Origin: Bacteroides ovatus
GTDB lineage: Bacteria > Bacteroidota > Bacteroidia > Bacteroidales > Bacteroidaceae
Direction of reading: 5' to 3'
Assembly (NCBI RefSeq): GCF_001314995.1
Contig: NZ_CP012938.1
Location: 4,030,001 to 4,094,000 of the forward strand
DNA length: 64,000 nt
Positions 10,067 to 19,006 of the stretch are shown here, piece after piece. The notes beneath the pieces were generated by a model, which did no database searches, was not told where the DNA came from, and worked only from the letters and a program-made list of their open reading frames with translations. Made by a program: the position numbers and the translations under genes. Position 1 is the stretch's first letter. Every line of letters begins with the position of its first letter.

Positions 10067-11065
10067 ATGAAAACAACAAATCACATTGCCAAATGGATAC
10101 AAGCATATTTCATGCTACTATTCTGCATTAGTACTGTTATTTTCACTGCCTGTAATGAGGACAAACTCAATCTTGACCAAGAGATTTATGGATTGGGTGG
10201 AAATGACGAGCAAAAAAATGAACTGGACAAATGGTTATATGAAAACTATACCCAAGCTTACAATATCGAAGTGAAATATAAATGGAACAGTTATGAACTG
10301 AACACTACCGCCCAACTAGTCCCCATTATGGAACGCTTCGTAAAACCTTCTATGGATATGATTCAACGAGTTTGGTTTGAGCCTTATAAACAATTGGCAG
10401 GAGATAAATTTCTTAGAGAGATGACACCTAAGAAAATCATTTTGGTAGGTAGCCCGGAATATAATGCAGATGGCAGTCAAGTATTGGGACAGGCTGAAGG
10501 CGCTCGTAAAATTACGCTATTTGATGGTAATAGCTACAATCCGAGTGATGCAGACTGGATACGTTCTATCATGCATACCATTGAACACGAATTCGCCCAT
10601 ATTCTCCATCAAACCAAAATGTATGATTCCAGTTTCAAAGATATATCCGCCGGAGATTATAATCCGACAGGGTGGACTTCTGAAACGGAAGTAAGTGCAT
10701 TACTTGCCGGATTCTATTCCGCATACGCAATGTCGGGAGTTGATGAAGATTTCGTTGAAGTGGCATCATTAATTATGGTGTATGGAAAAGAATGGCGTGA
10801 CTATCGAATTAATTTGCTCGAAAGTTTAACAACGTCTCCTCCTTCAGAGGGAGAAACAGCAGAAGAAACAGCACAGCGTATAGCCCTTGCCAATCAGGCA
10901 CAAACGGCTTTAACCAGATTACTGGCTAAAGAAGAAATTGTGATCAATTACTTTAAAAATGTATGGAACGTACAGTTTTATGACGACGCAATGGGAAATA
11001 AAGGATTAGTATCTTTAGTACAAGATGCTATTAATCAAATTGTAAATGAAAACACTCCAGAATAA
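10067..11065 (+). CDS. Substrate import-associated zinc metallohydrolase lipoprotein
   Basis: A 332-residue lipoprotein (signal peptide, lipobox near IFTACNED). The zinc motif HEFAH lies at residues 174-178 within TIEHEFAHILHQ, and downstream TSETEVSALLAGFYSAYA may supply the third ligand. This matches the family described as substrate import-associated zinc metallohydrolase (TIGR04549), found beside SusC/SusD pairs. It is expected to sit on the outer membrane and cut a peptide or related substrate before or during uptake. The gene starts 1 base after the susD stop and ends 6 bases before the DUF4302 gene. Confidence 0.8.
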   Translation: MKTTNHIAKWIQAYFMLLFCISTVIFTACNEDKLNLDQEIYGLGGNDEQKNELDKWLYENYTQAYNIEVKYKWNSYELNTTAQLVPIMERFVKPSMDMIQRVWFEPYKQLAGDKFLREMTPKKIILVGSPEYNADGSQVLGQAEGARKITLFDGNSYNPSDADWIRSIMHTIEHEFAHILHQTKMYDSSFKDISAGDYNPTGWTSETEVSALLAGFYSAYAMSGVDEDFVEVASLIMVYGKEWRDYRINLLESLTTSPPSEGETAEETAQRIALANQAQTALTRLLAKEEIVINYFKNVWNVQFYDDAMGNKGLVSLVQDAINQIVNENTPE

Positions 11066-11071
11066 ATAATT

Positions 11072-12433
11072 ATGAAAATAGTTTATACATATTATCTTCT
11101 AACCTGTGTAGCATTGTGCAGTATATTTTCATCTTGCAATAATGAAACCGACATTTATATGGAAAACCCGGATAAACGGATTCAAACTAAAATGCAGGAA
11201 TATACTGATATACTCACAGGAGCTCCCGATGGATGGATTGCAGAAATAAATACCCAATTAGGAGGTATTCACACCTTATGGATGCAATTCACTGCAGACA
11301 ATCGAGTATCTATGATGTTCGATTATGTAGAATATTACCGCGACTTGAAAGCAAGTCCGTTTGAAAGTAGCTATATACTCAAGCCACTACAAGGACCAAC
11401 TATATCATTTGATACGTACTCTTTCTTATCTATCTTTGCAGATCCCAACCAGCTGATGAATGGTGCAGGACAAGCAGGAACCGGATTAGGAGCAGACTAC
11501 GAATACGAGATTATATCCTACAAAAACGATCAGTTTCTCCTAAAAGGAAGAAAAAACAAAATGGAAGCTACACTGACTAAAGCTACCAATGAGGAAAGAG
11601 AGGCCATCAAAAATGGCGCCTTAATGGAAAATCAGGATCAGGCTCCTATCTATCAAAAAAAATACTTCACTTTCAGTTATAAAGGACAAGCGTATGATTT
11701 TGTATCTAATGGTAGAAAAACAGGTTTCTTATCCGCTAACAATGGAAATCCGACCCTACAAATAGAAGGTTCTAAAATAGACCTGAACGGAAATATCGTA
11801 ATGATGAACCCGTTAATCCTTAATGGTTACGAAATTTATCAGTTCAACAAGACATCCACCGGATACACTACACAAGTAGGCAATGATATACTTGAAATTA
11901 AAGGAGGTACTACACCAATTGTTCCTCTATTCAATGCACCTCCAGGAGCAATTCATCAGACAATGGTAGTGTACAACGATATGCAAAATCAATGGTCATC
12001 CGAATATTTTGATAAACATAAAGCTGCTGTTTCGAATTTATTTGCATTCACTCAAACTCAATTCTATATTGTGTATGTTGCCATACACATGTACACAGAC
12101 GGAAGTATAGTGGAGATTGGTTATAAAATATATCAAAACGGTTCATTAGGAGCCGATACTTACGGATTCTATTATACATTCAACTATCAGAAGAATTCAG
12201 ATGGTTCTATCACTTTTGGAGATTATACACCGTTCGATACAAGCAATCCTAATCACGAAGAGTTCGACAAATGTCTGTCACCTATTTTAGATGGTTACTT
12301 TAAAAAACACAAATTCTTCATTAAAAGCTGGCCGGCTTTGTACAACAATTCCAGCCAATATGTGATGTCCTCGCTAATTCCTGCAGAAGATAAGACACTT
12401 GGTGTCATGGTAGGCGTACCTATGACGTTCTAA
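11072..12433 (+). CDS. DUF4302-family lipoprotein
   Basis: A 453-residue lipoprotein with lipobox CSIFSSC. The opening after the cysteine (DIYMENPDKRIQTKMQEYTDILTG) and the segment GWIAEINTQLGGIHTLWMQF are characteristic of DUF4302 proteins, which travel with the SusC/SusD/zinc metallohydrolase set. No catalytic motif is visible. The beta-rich sequence suggests an additional surface binding protein. It is the last gene of the operon; a hairpin follows 18 bases after the stop codon. Confidence 0.75.
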   Translation: MKIVYTYYLLTCVALCSIFSSCNNETDIYMENPDKRIQTKMQEYTDILTGAPDGWIAEINTQLGGIHTLWMQFTADNRVSMMFDYVEYYRDLKASPFESSYILKPLQGPTISFDTYSFLSIFADPNQLMNGAGQAGTGLGADYEYEIISYKNDQFLLKGRKNKMEATLTKATNEEREAIKNGALMENQDQAPIYQKKYFTFSYKGQAYDFVSNGRKTGFLSANNGNPTLQIEGSKIDLNGNIVMMNPLILNGYEIYQFNKTSTGYTTQVGNDILEIKGGTTPIVPLFNAPPGAIHQTMVVYNDMQNQWSSEYFDKHKAAVSNLFAFTQTQFYIVYVAIHMYTDGSIVEIGYKIYQNGSLGADTYGFYYTFNYQKNSDGSITFGDYTPFDTSNPNHEEFDKCLSPILDGYFKKHKFFIKSWPALYNNSSQYVMSSLIPAEDKTLGVMVGVPMTF

Positions 12434-12451
12434 AGTTTACTTTACATTTAT

Positions 12452-12476
12452 AGGGATGCCTGAAAACGGCATCCCT
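12452..12476 (+). terminator. Hairpin ending the fimbrillin/SusCD operon
   Basis: AGGGATGCC (12452-12460) pairs perfectly with GGCATCCCT (12468-12476) around a 7-base loop. No clear T-run follows, so it may be a weak terminator or an RNA-stabilising 3' hairpin. Confidence 0.55.
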
Positions 12477-12543
12477 CACTCATTAAATAGATATAAGAAA
12501 GAAGTATTTGTTTTCCAACCAATGTATATAATCTAAAAATGCC

Positions 12544-12551
12544 TATCTTTG
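12544..12551 (+). promoter_or_regulatory. -7 box TATCTTTG for ychF
   Basis: TATCTTTG is an exact Bacteroides -7 box, 41 bases before the ychF ATG. I do not see a convincing -33 TTTG at the right distance. Confidence 0.6.
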
Positions 12552-12592
12552 CAGTCAGATTATCGATAACTAAATAAAAACGAAATAGATAA

Positions 12593-13696
12593 ATGGCATT
12601 GCAATGTGGTATTGTAGGACTACCGAACGTGGGTAAGTCGACACTTTTCAACTGTTTGTCGAATGCGAAAGCACAGGCGGCAAATTTCCCTTTCTGTACA
12701 ATTGAACCCAATGTAGGTGTAATCACTGTTCCTGACGAACGTCTGAACGCACTCGCTGAATTGGTGCACCCCCAACGAATTGTTCCTACAACTGTAGAAA
12801 TCGTAGATATCGCCGGACTGGTGAAAGGCGCAAGCAAAGGTGAAGGACTGGGAAACAAGTTCCTTGCCAATATCCGTGAAACAGACGCAATTATCCACGT
12901 ACTCCGTTGCTTCGATGACGACAATGTGACACACGTAGACGGAAGCGTAAATCCCGTCCGCGACAAAGAAATCATTGACTACGAACTTCAATTGAAAGAC
13001 CTGGAAACCATCGAAAGCCGTATCCAGAAAGTACAGAAACAAGCACAGACGGGCGGAGACAAAGCTGCAAAGTTAGCTTACGATGTACTCGTTCAATATA
13101 AAGACGCATTGGAACAGGGAAAATCTGCACGTACAGTGACTTTTGAAACAAAAGACGAACAAAAGATTGCTCATGAACTGTTCTTATTGACCAGCAAACC
13201 GGTAATGTATGTCTGCAATGTTGATGAAGCAAGCGCAGTAAACGGAAATAAATACGTAGATATGGTACGCGAAGCCGTAAAAGACGAGAATGCTCAAATC
13301 CTGATTGTTGCCGCCAAGACAGAAGCCGACATCGCCGAACTGGAAACGTATGAAGACCGTCAGATGTTCCTTGCCGAAGTAGGACTGGAAGAGTCGGGCG
13401 TGGCACGTCTTATCAAATCGGCTTATAAACTCCTGAACCTCGAAACTTACTTCACAGCCGGCGTACAGGAAGTACGTGCCTGGACTTACGAAAAAGGTTG
13501 GAAAGCTCCGCAATGTGCCGGAGTGATCCACACCGATTTTGAAAAAGGCTTTATCCGTGCCGAGGTTATCAAATACGATGATTATATCAAATACGGCTCG
13601 GAAGCAGCTGTGAAAGAAGCCGGAAAACTGGGTGTGGAAGGAAAAGAATATGTGGTGCAGGATGGCGACATCATGCATTTCCGTTTCAACGTGTGA
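12593..13696 (+). CDS. ychF: Redox-regulated ATPase YchF (Obg-family)
   Basis: A 367-residue cytoplasmic P-loop protein of the universally conserved YchF/OLA1 family. P-loop GLPNVGKSTLF lies at about residues 8-18, switch region NFPFCTIEPNVG follows, and Walker B is DIAGLVKGASKGEGLGN. The base-specificity motif reads NVDE instead of NKxD, the known change that makes YchF prefer ATP over GTP. The C-terminal TGS domain is present (CAGVIHTDFEKGFIRAEVI). Length is normal for the family. YchF binds ribosomes and is linked to translation quality and oxidative stress. The next gene begins 47 bases downstream and may be co-transcribed. Confidence 0.96.
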   Translation: MALQCGIVGLPNVGKSTLFNCLSNAKAQAANFPFCTIEPNVGVITVPDERLNALAELVHPQRIVPTTVEIVDIAGLVKGASKGEGLGNKFLANIRETDAIIHVLRCFDDDNVTHVDGSVNPVRDKEIIDYELQLKDLETIESRIQKVQKQAQTGGDKAAKLAYDVLVQYKDALEQGKSARTVTFETKDEQKIAHELFLLTSKPVMYVCNVDEASAVNGNKYVDMVREAVKDENAQILIVAAKTEADIAELETYEDRQMFLAEVGLEESGVARLIKSAYKLLNLETYFTAGVQEVRAWTYEKGWKAPQCAGVIHTDFEKGFIRAEVIKYDDYIKYGSEAAVKEAGKLGVEGKEYVVQDGDIMHFRFNV

Positions 13697-13743
13697 TTAT
13701 CGGTTACCACCGACGACTTATTAATTACTAATTCGCTAACAAT

Positions 13744-14661
13744 ATGAAATATCTCATTGCAGGAACGGGAGGTGTAGGCGGCAGTATCGCAGGATTCTTG
13801 TCGATGGCAGGCAAAGATGTAACCTGTATTGCCCGTGGAGCTCATTTGCAGTCGATTCAAACGAACGGTTTGAAACTGAAGTCGGATTTAAAGGGTGAAC
13901 ATACGCTCCGAATCCCGGCAACTACGGCTGAAGAATTTAGCGGGAAAGCAGATGTGATATTTGTATGTGTGAAAGGTTATTCGGTCGATTCCATCGTAGA
14001 ACTGATAAAAAGAGCAGCACACAAAGACACGGTTGTCATCCCTATTCTGAATGTATATGGCACAGGGCCGCGCATACAGAAGCTAGTTCCGGAAGTCACC
14101 GTTCTCGACGGCTGCATCTATATCGTAGGCTTCGTATCCGGCACCGGAGAAATCACCCAAATGGGAAAAATATTCCGTCTGGTATATGGTGCTCATCACG
14201 GCACGGTTGTGAAGCCCGGATTGCTGGAAGCCATCCAACAAGACTTGCAGGAAGCAGGCATAAAGGTAGACCTGTCACCAGACATCAACCGGGATACGTT
14301 TATCAAATGGTCGTTTATCTCTGCAATGGCTGTGACGGGTGCTTACTACGACGTTCCGATGGGAGAAGTGCAGAAACCGGGAAAGATACGGGATACATTT
14401 ATCGGACTTTCTACGGAAAGCGCTGCCTTAGGAAAGAAACTGGGCGTCGAATTTCCCGAAGACCCAGTCAGCTACAACCTGAAAGTGATTGACAAGCTTG
14501 ACCCCGAAAGTACCGCTTCTATGCAAAAAGACCTGGCACGCGGACACGACTCGGAAATACAGGGATTGCTCTTCGACATGATTGCAGCAGCCGAAGAACA
14601 GGGAATAAATATACCAACCTACCGGATGGTTGCGGAGAAATTCAAAAAATCTAATCATTAA
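13744..14661 (+). CDS. Ketopantoate reductase family protein (2-dehydropantoate 2-reductase-like)
   Basis: A 305-residue cytoplasmic oxidoreductase of the ApbA/PanE family. The N-terminus has the Rossmann dinucleotide motif [31 protein letters not shown] and [12 protein letters not shown] are the following core strands. The C-terminal helical domain contains the conserved [16 protein letters not shown]. PanE reduces ketopantoate to pantoate with NADPH in pantothenate/CoA synthesis. Many Bacteroides members of this family are annotated as PanE, but paralogues with other substrates exist, so the reaction is likely rather than certain. It lies between ychF and lgt, 17 bases before lgt. Confidence 0.85.
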   Translation: MKYLIAGTGGVGGSIAGFLSMAGKDVTCIARGAHLQSIQTNGLKLKSDLKGEHTLRIPATTAEEFSGKADVIFVCVKGYSVDSIVELIKRAAHKDTVVIPILNVYGTGPRIQKLVPEVTVLDGCIYIVGFVSGTGEITQMGKIFRLVYGAHHGTVVKPGLLEAIQQDLQEAGIKVDLSPDINRDTFIKWSFISAMAVTGAYYDVPMGEVQKPGKIRDTFIGLSTESAALGKKLGVEFPEDPVSYNLKVIDKLDPESTASMQKDLARGHDSEIQGLLFDMIAAAEEQGINIPTYRMVAEKFKKSNH

Positions 14662-14678
14662 CATTAATCCAATATAGA

Positions 14679-15515
14679 ATGAATACCATGCTATTATCCA
14701 TCAACTGGAACCCGAACCCCGAACTATTCAACCTGTTCGGCATTTCTATCCGTTATTACGGATTACTGTGGGCAGTAGGAATATTCTTTGCTTATGTGGT
14801 TGTTCACTACCAGTACCGGGATAAAAAGATAGAGGAAAAGAAGTTTGACCCGCTTTTCTTTTATTGTTTCTTTGGTATTCTGATTGGTGCCCGCCTGGGA
14901 CACTGCCTGTTCTATGACCCGGGATACTACCTGTCTCATTTCTGGGAAATGATTCTTCCTATCAAATTCATGCCGGACGGAAACTGGAAATTTACCGGAT
15001 ATGAAGGACTTGCCAGCCACGGCGGTACATTAGGATTGATAATCGCCCTTTGGCTGTATTGCCGCAAGACGAAGCTCCATTATATGGACGTGCTGGATAT
15101 GATTGCCGTAGCTACTCCAATCACCGCCTGCTTCATCCGCCTTGCCAACCTGATGAACTCCGAAATCATCGGCAAACCGTCTGATGTACCTTGGGCATTC
15201 GTTTTCGAGCGTGTAGATATGCAACCCCGTCATCCGGGACAGCTCTACGAAGCCATCGCTTATCTTATCCTATTCTTCATCATGATTTACCTGTATAAGA
15301 ATTACAGCAAGAAACTGCACCGTGGCTTCTTCTTCGGGCTTTGTCTGACTTATATCTTCACCTTCCGCTTTTTCATCGAATTCCTAAAAGAAAATCAGGA
15401 AGATTTTGAAAACAGCATGATGTTCAATATGGGACAATGGTTAAGCGTTCCGTTTATCATAATAGGCGTCTATTTCATGTTCTTCTATGACAAGAAAAAA
15501 AAGAAAATAGCCTAA
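14679..15515 (+). CDS. lgt: Prolipoprotein diacylglyceryl transferase
   Basis: A 278-residue inner-membrane enzyme with about seven hydrophobic segments. It carries the Lgt signatures: [12 protein letters not shown] near the N-terminus, GARLGH, the catalytic-region [22 protein letters not shown] and RHPGQLYEA. It transfers diacylglycerol from phosphatidylglycerol to the lipobox cysteine of prelipoproteins, the first step in maturing the many SusD and other lipoproteins encoded nearby. The ATG at 14679 is followed by an in-frame ATG three codons later, so the start may shift by three residues. A strong terminator follows the stop. Confidence 0.95.
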   Translation: MNTMLLSINWNPNPELFNLFGISIRYYGLLWAVGIFFAYVVVHYQYRDKKIEEKKFDPLFFYCFFGILIGARLGHCLFYDPGYYLSHFWEMILPIKFMPDGNWKFTGYEGLASHGGTLGLIIALWLYCRKTKLHYMDVLDMIAVATPITACFIRLANLMNSEIIGKPSDVPWAFVFERVDMQPRHPGQLYEAIAYLILFFIMIYLYKNYSKKLHRGFFFGLCLTYIFTFRFFIEFLKENQEDFENSMMFNMGQWLSVPFIIIGVYFMFFYDKKKKKIA

Positions 15516-15527
15516 ATCAAAAAAAGA

Positions 15528-15564
15528 GGGATTAGCGGTTCAAACATCGCTAATCCCTTTTTTT
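15528..15564. terminator. Bidirectional intrinsic terminator between lgt and mutS
   Basis: GGGATTAGCG (15528-15537) pairs perfectly with CGCTAATCCC (15548-15557), followed by seven T (15558-15564) and preceded by an A-rich run that gives a T-run on the other strand. It suits the convergent genes lgt (+) and mutS (-). Confidence 0.88.
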
Positions 15565-15644
15565 ATCAATAAAACAAATGCCATTTCCCTAATGTCAGGA
15601 CAATAATCGAAAACATATCCTAAGACATTATATACATTTTCAGC

Positions 15645-18263
15645 TTATTTCCCCCTGACTATCTTCTTAATATCATTCAGTTTATTCAGCGCTTCAATAG
15701 GAGTAAGATTATTCACATCAAGATTCAATATCTCATCGCGAATCTGACAGAGAATCGGATCGTCCAACTGGAAGAAGCTTAACTGCATACCTCCACGATT
15801 CTCGCTCACTTCTGCCAACGGTTTACCTGCTATGCCCTGTTGGCGATTATCAGATTCAAGCTGTTTCAATATCTCATTTGCACGTTTCACAATGCTTTTC
15901 GGCATACCGGCCATCTTTGCTACATGAATACCGAAAGAGTGTTCACTACCGCCACGTTCCAGTTTACGAAGGAAGATTACTTTGTTATCAACTTCTTTCA
16001 CCGATACATTATAATTCTTGATACGCTTGAAAGATTTCTCCATCTCATTCAATTCATGATAATGCGTAGCAAATAATGTACGTGCTTTTGCTTTGGGATG
16101 TTCATGGATATACTCTACAATTGCCCAAGCAATGGAAATACCATCATAAGTAGAAGTACCACGACCCAATTCGTCAAATAATACCAGACTCCGGGAAGAA
16201 ACATTATTCAGGATATCAGCCGCTTCATTCATCTCTACCATAAATGTAGATTCACCGACTGATATATTATCGCTCGCTCCTACACGGGTAAATATCTTAT
16301 CAACTAAACCGATATGCGCACTTTCCGCAGGAACAAACGAGCCGATTTGAGCCAATAGCGTAATCAATGCTGTTTGGCGCAAGAGTGCCGACTTACCGGC
16401 CATGTTCGGACCTGTAATAATAATAATCTGCTGTGTATCGCTGTCCAGCATTACATCATTGGCAATATACTTCTCACCTATCGGAAGTTGTTTTTCTATT
16501 ACCGGGTGACGTCCCTGACGAATATCCAATACGTCATTATCCTCAATAATCGGACGGATATAACGATTCTCACGAGCCACATTGGCAAATGACAACAGAC
16601 AGTCCAGACGTGCAATCTGATTCGCATTAATCTGTATCTGTGGAATAAACTCCATCAATGCCTGTACTAAGTCCGTATATAGCTGCGTTTCCAGAATCAG
16701 AATCTTATCTTCCGCTCCCAAAATCTTTTCTTCATATTCCTTTAGTTCCTGCGTAATATAACGTTCCGCATTAACCAGCGTCTGTTTACGAATCCACTCT
16801 TTAGGAACTTTATCTTTATGGACATTACGGACTTCGATATAATAACCGAATACGTTATTATAAGCCACTTTCAAACTCGGAATACCCGTCTCTTCGCTCT
16901 CCCGCTGTTGTATCTTTAGCAGATAATCTTTTCCTGAATAGGAGATTTGCCGCAATTCATCCAAGTCTGCGTTCACACCGTCCTGAATCACTCCACCTTT
17001 ATTTATCAGTAAAGGAGGATCATTTTTAATCTCTTTGGCAATCCGGTCACGAATAGAAATACAAAGATTCAACTGTTCGCCAATGCGATTCAAGCTCGCA
17101 TTATCAGCTTCCATACATGCCTGTTTTATCGGCTCAATTGCTTGCAAGGCAACTTTCAACTGAACGACTTCACGAGGCGACACACGCCCTACAGCCACTT
17201 TGGAAATAATACGTTCCAGGTCACCTATCAGATGCAACTGTTCTTCAATCAGTTCCTTAAAATCAGGTTGGCGGAAGAAATATTCCACTACGTTCAAGCG
17301 TTCATTGATCGGTTTCTCATCCTTTAAGGGAAAAACCATCCAGCGTTTCAACAGACGCGCTCCCATCGGGCTGATTGTTCTGTCAATCACATTGAGCAGG
17401 CTACTTCCGCCATCATTCATATTACCAATCAACTCAAGACTACGCACCGTGAACTTATCCAGACGGACGTATTTATCTTCTTCAATACGCGCCAATGAAG
17501 TGATGTGACCAATTTGCGTATGCTGCGTCATTGTCAGATACTGCAGGATAGCACCGGAAGCAATGATACCGTTCTTCAAGTGCTCTACTCCGAAACCTTT
17601 CAGATTCTTCGTTTCAAAGTGTTTCAGCAGTTTCTCACGGGCAGTCGTTTCTGTAAATACCCAGTCGTCCAGCTCGAATGTGAAGAACTTGTTACCGAAA
17701 TTACCTTCAAACATCAGGCGTTTGCCACGTTCAAAAAGAATTTCCTTAGGGGCAAAGTTATTCAACAGCTTGTCTATATAATCAAAAGGCCCTTCTGCAG
17801 TAAGGAATTCACCGGTAGAAATATCGAGAAAAGCAACTCCACAGGAAGCCTTTCCGAAATGAACGGCAGCCAGGAAGTTATTTTCTTTATAGTTCAGAAC
17901 ATTATCATTGATAGAAACACCGGGAGTAACCAATTCGGTAATGCCACGCTTCACCAGCTTCTTCGTCATTTTCGGGTCTTCCAGCTGGTCACAGATGGCG
18001 ACACGTTTTCCGGCACGAACCAGTTTCGGAAGGTAGGTATCAAGGGCATGATGAGGAAAACCTGCCATCTCGATAGTTTTTCCTTTCCCATTGGCACGTT
18101 TTGTCAGTGTGATCCCTAAAATTTCGGCTGCAACGATGGCATCCGTAGAATATGTTTCATAAAAGTCACCGCAACGAAACAGCATCACTGCATCCGGATG
18201 TTTTGCCTTCAAATCCAGAAACTGTTTCATCATCGGGGTGAGGACAATCTCTTCTTCGTTCAC
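15645..18263 (-). CDS. mutS: DNA mismatch repair protein MutS
   Basis: An 872-residue protein from the GTG at 18263. The mismatch-recognition Phe-x-Glu lies in [11 protein letters not shown] (F34-Y-E36). Connector, core and clamp domains follow, and the C-terminal ABC ATPase has Walker [14 protein letters not shown], Walker [17 protein letters not shown] and FATHYHEL. MutS binds mismatches and recruits MutL in the cytoplasm. The reading frame stays open upstream to an ATG at 18359, but I chose GTG 18263 because AAGGAGA sits just before it, homology to MutS begins there, and a -33/-7 promoter lies inside the putative extension. It converges with lgt. Confidence 0.94.
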   Translation of the reverse strand: MNEEEIVLTPMMKQFLDLKAKHPDAVMLFRCGDFYETYSTDAIVAAEILGITLTKRANGKGKTIEMAGFPHHALDTYLPKLVRAGKRVAICDQLEDPKMTKKLVKRGITELVTPGVSINDNVLNYKENNFLAAVHFGKASCGVAFLDISTGEFLTAEGPFDYIDKLLNNFAPKEILFERGKRLMFEGNFGNKFFTFELDDWVFTETTAREKLLKHFETKNLKGFGVEHLKNGIIASGAILQYLTMTQHTQIGHITSLARIEEDKYVRLDKFTVRSLELIGNMNDGGSSLLNVIDRTISPMGARLLKRWMVFPLKDEKPINERLNVVEYFFRQPDFKELIEEQLHLIGDLERIISKVAVGRVSPREVVQLKVALQAIEPIKQACMEADNASLNRIGEQLNLCISIRDRIAKEIKNDPPLLINKGGVIQDGVNADLDELRQISYSGKDYLLKIQQRESEETGIPSLKVAYNNVFGYYIEVRNVHKDKVPKEWIRKQTLVNAERYITQELKEYEEKILGAEDKILILETQLYTDLVQALMEFIPQIQINANQIARLDCLLSFANVARENRYIRPIIEDNDVLDIRQGRHPVIEKQLPIGEKYIANDVMLDSDTQQIIIITGPNMAGKSALLRQTALITLLAQIGSFVPAESAHIGLVDKIFTRVGASDNISVGESTFMVEMNEAADILNNVSSRSLVLFDELGRGTSTYDGISIAWAIVEYIHEHPKAKARTLFATHYHELNEMEKSFKRIKNYNVSVKEVDNKVIFLRKLERGGSEHSFGIHVAKMAGMPKSIVKRANEILKQLESDNRQQGIAGKPLAEVSENRGGMQLSFFQLDDPILCQIRDEILNLDVNNLTPIEALNKLNDIKKIVRGK

Positions 18264-18310
18264 GGGTGTCTCCTTTTCTTTTTTGTTGAGTATATAATGA
18301 ATTATCCTTG

Positions 18311-18341
18311 CAAAGATAACGGTTTTTCGGCAGAGAATCAA
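18311..18341 (-). promoter_or_regulatory. Promoter of mutS
   Basis: On the minus strand TTG (complement of 18339-18341) is followed by 20 bases and then TATCTTTG (complement of 18311-18318). Transcription would start near 18303, downstream of the far ATG, which supports the shorter mutS. Confidence 0.65.
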
Positions 18342-18466
18342 CGGTATGCTCCGATTCAATTTTCAAAATAAATGTTGCATACCTTGAAAAAAGGAGAGTT
18401 TATTTCTTAATAAGTAGGGGAAAACTATTAAAACGTGTTATAAAACATGCTATTTTTCTTGGATAA

Positions 18467-18497
18467 TTTGCTAATTTCCCAAGAGTCCGTATCTTTG
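18467..18497 (+). promoter_or_regulatory. Strong Bacteroides promoter driving a short RNA
   Basis: TTTG (18467-18470), 19 bases, TATCTTTG (18490-18497): one of the best consensus matches in the window. No convincing protein gene follows within 440 bases. Confidence 0.75.
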
Positions 18498-18503
18498 CAA
18501 TGT

Positions 18504-18565
18504 GTTTTTCATAGTATTAGATTTAAGGTTAACAAAGGTTGGAGCAAGGCGTTGCTCCTTTTTTT
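18504..18565 (+). ncRNA. Putative small RNA of about 60 nt with intrinsic terminator
   Basis: Transcription from the promoter at 18467-18497 should begin near 18504. The transcript runs through a single-stranded A/T-rich stretch and ends in GGAGCAA (18541-18547), loop GGCG, TTGCTCC (18552-18558) and seven T (18559-18565). The 62-nt unit is a complete promoter-leader-terminator module without a convincing reading frame. Similar leader-plus-variable-hairpin units occur at many places in Bacteroides genomes as I recall, including the reported multicopy sRNA families, but I cannot confirm membership here. It could instead be an attenuated leader for GH92 (19007), although that gene is 440 bases away. 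Confidence 0.55.
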
Positions 18566-19006
18566 ATGCCTATACGCTTCGTCCCTATTTGATATAAACC
18601 AGCAGAACTCTCTCTTTTTCAATCATCAGATTCTTTTGGCCAACCTGAAATCCTAGAGATTCGGTTCAGAGCAGCCCCACCTTTAAAAATAGATTCATTC
18701 CGGTGCTCTAATGAACTAAACTAAACAGTAGCTTCCAATAGCCAGTAAGAGATAACCTGTTTTAATACTGTATTTAGTTTTTCATAATACTTAATTATTA
18801 AATTAAAAAATACAGTATTGATTAATGCATTAAAGATGAACCAAAGATATTTTATGGTGATTAATATTCTCTTAATGGCGAAACTTTACAAAAAAAAATA
18901 TTTGTAGAAGATAGATTTTAAGGTTACATTAAGTTTTCATTAATCAAATCATCCTATATTTACAGCAAATCTAATTAAAACCATCGAAAAATAAAAAAAT
19001 CTGTTT
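18566..19006. other. Intergenic region upstream of the GH92 operon
   Basis: A 441-bp A/T-rich gap. It contains a perfect 12-bp inverted repeat (listed separately) and near the gene the sequence TATATTTA (around 18955), a one-base deviation from the -7 consensus. No gene is visible. Confidence 0.5.
18764..18819. repeat. 12-bp inverted repeat upstream of GH92
   Basis: AATACTGTATTT (18764-18775) and AAATACAGTATT (18808-18819) are perfect inverted copies separated by 32 A/T-rich bases. It lies about 190 bp before the GH92 start and may be an operator or the flanks of an RNA hairpin. Confidence 0.5.

Noticed and set aside
12620..13678. Several long minus-strand open frames opposite ychF
   Set aside because: They are codon-bias shadows of the highly conserved ychF frame, with no recognisable protein sequence.
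18263..18359. N-terminal extension of MutS
   Set aside because: The extension contains the likely mutS promoter and lacks MutS-like sequence; the GTG at 18263 has a better ribosome-binding context.
18447..18656. 69-codon plus-strand reading frame covering the sRNA-like unit
   Set aside because: It starts upstream of the promoter -7 box and runs through the terminator hairpin, with no ribosome-binding site or recognisable sequence.
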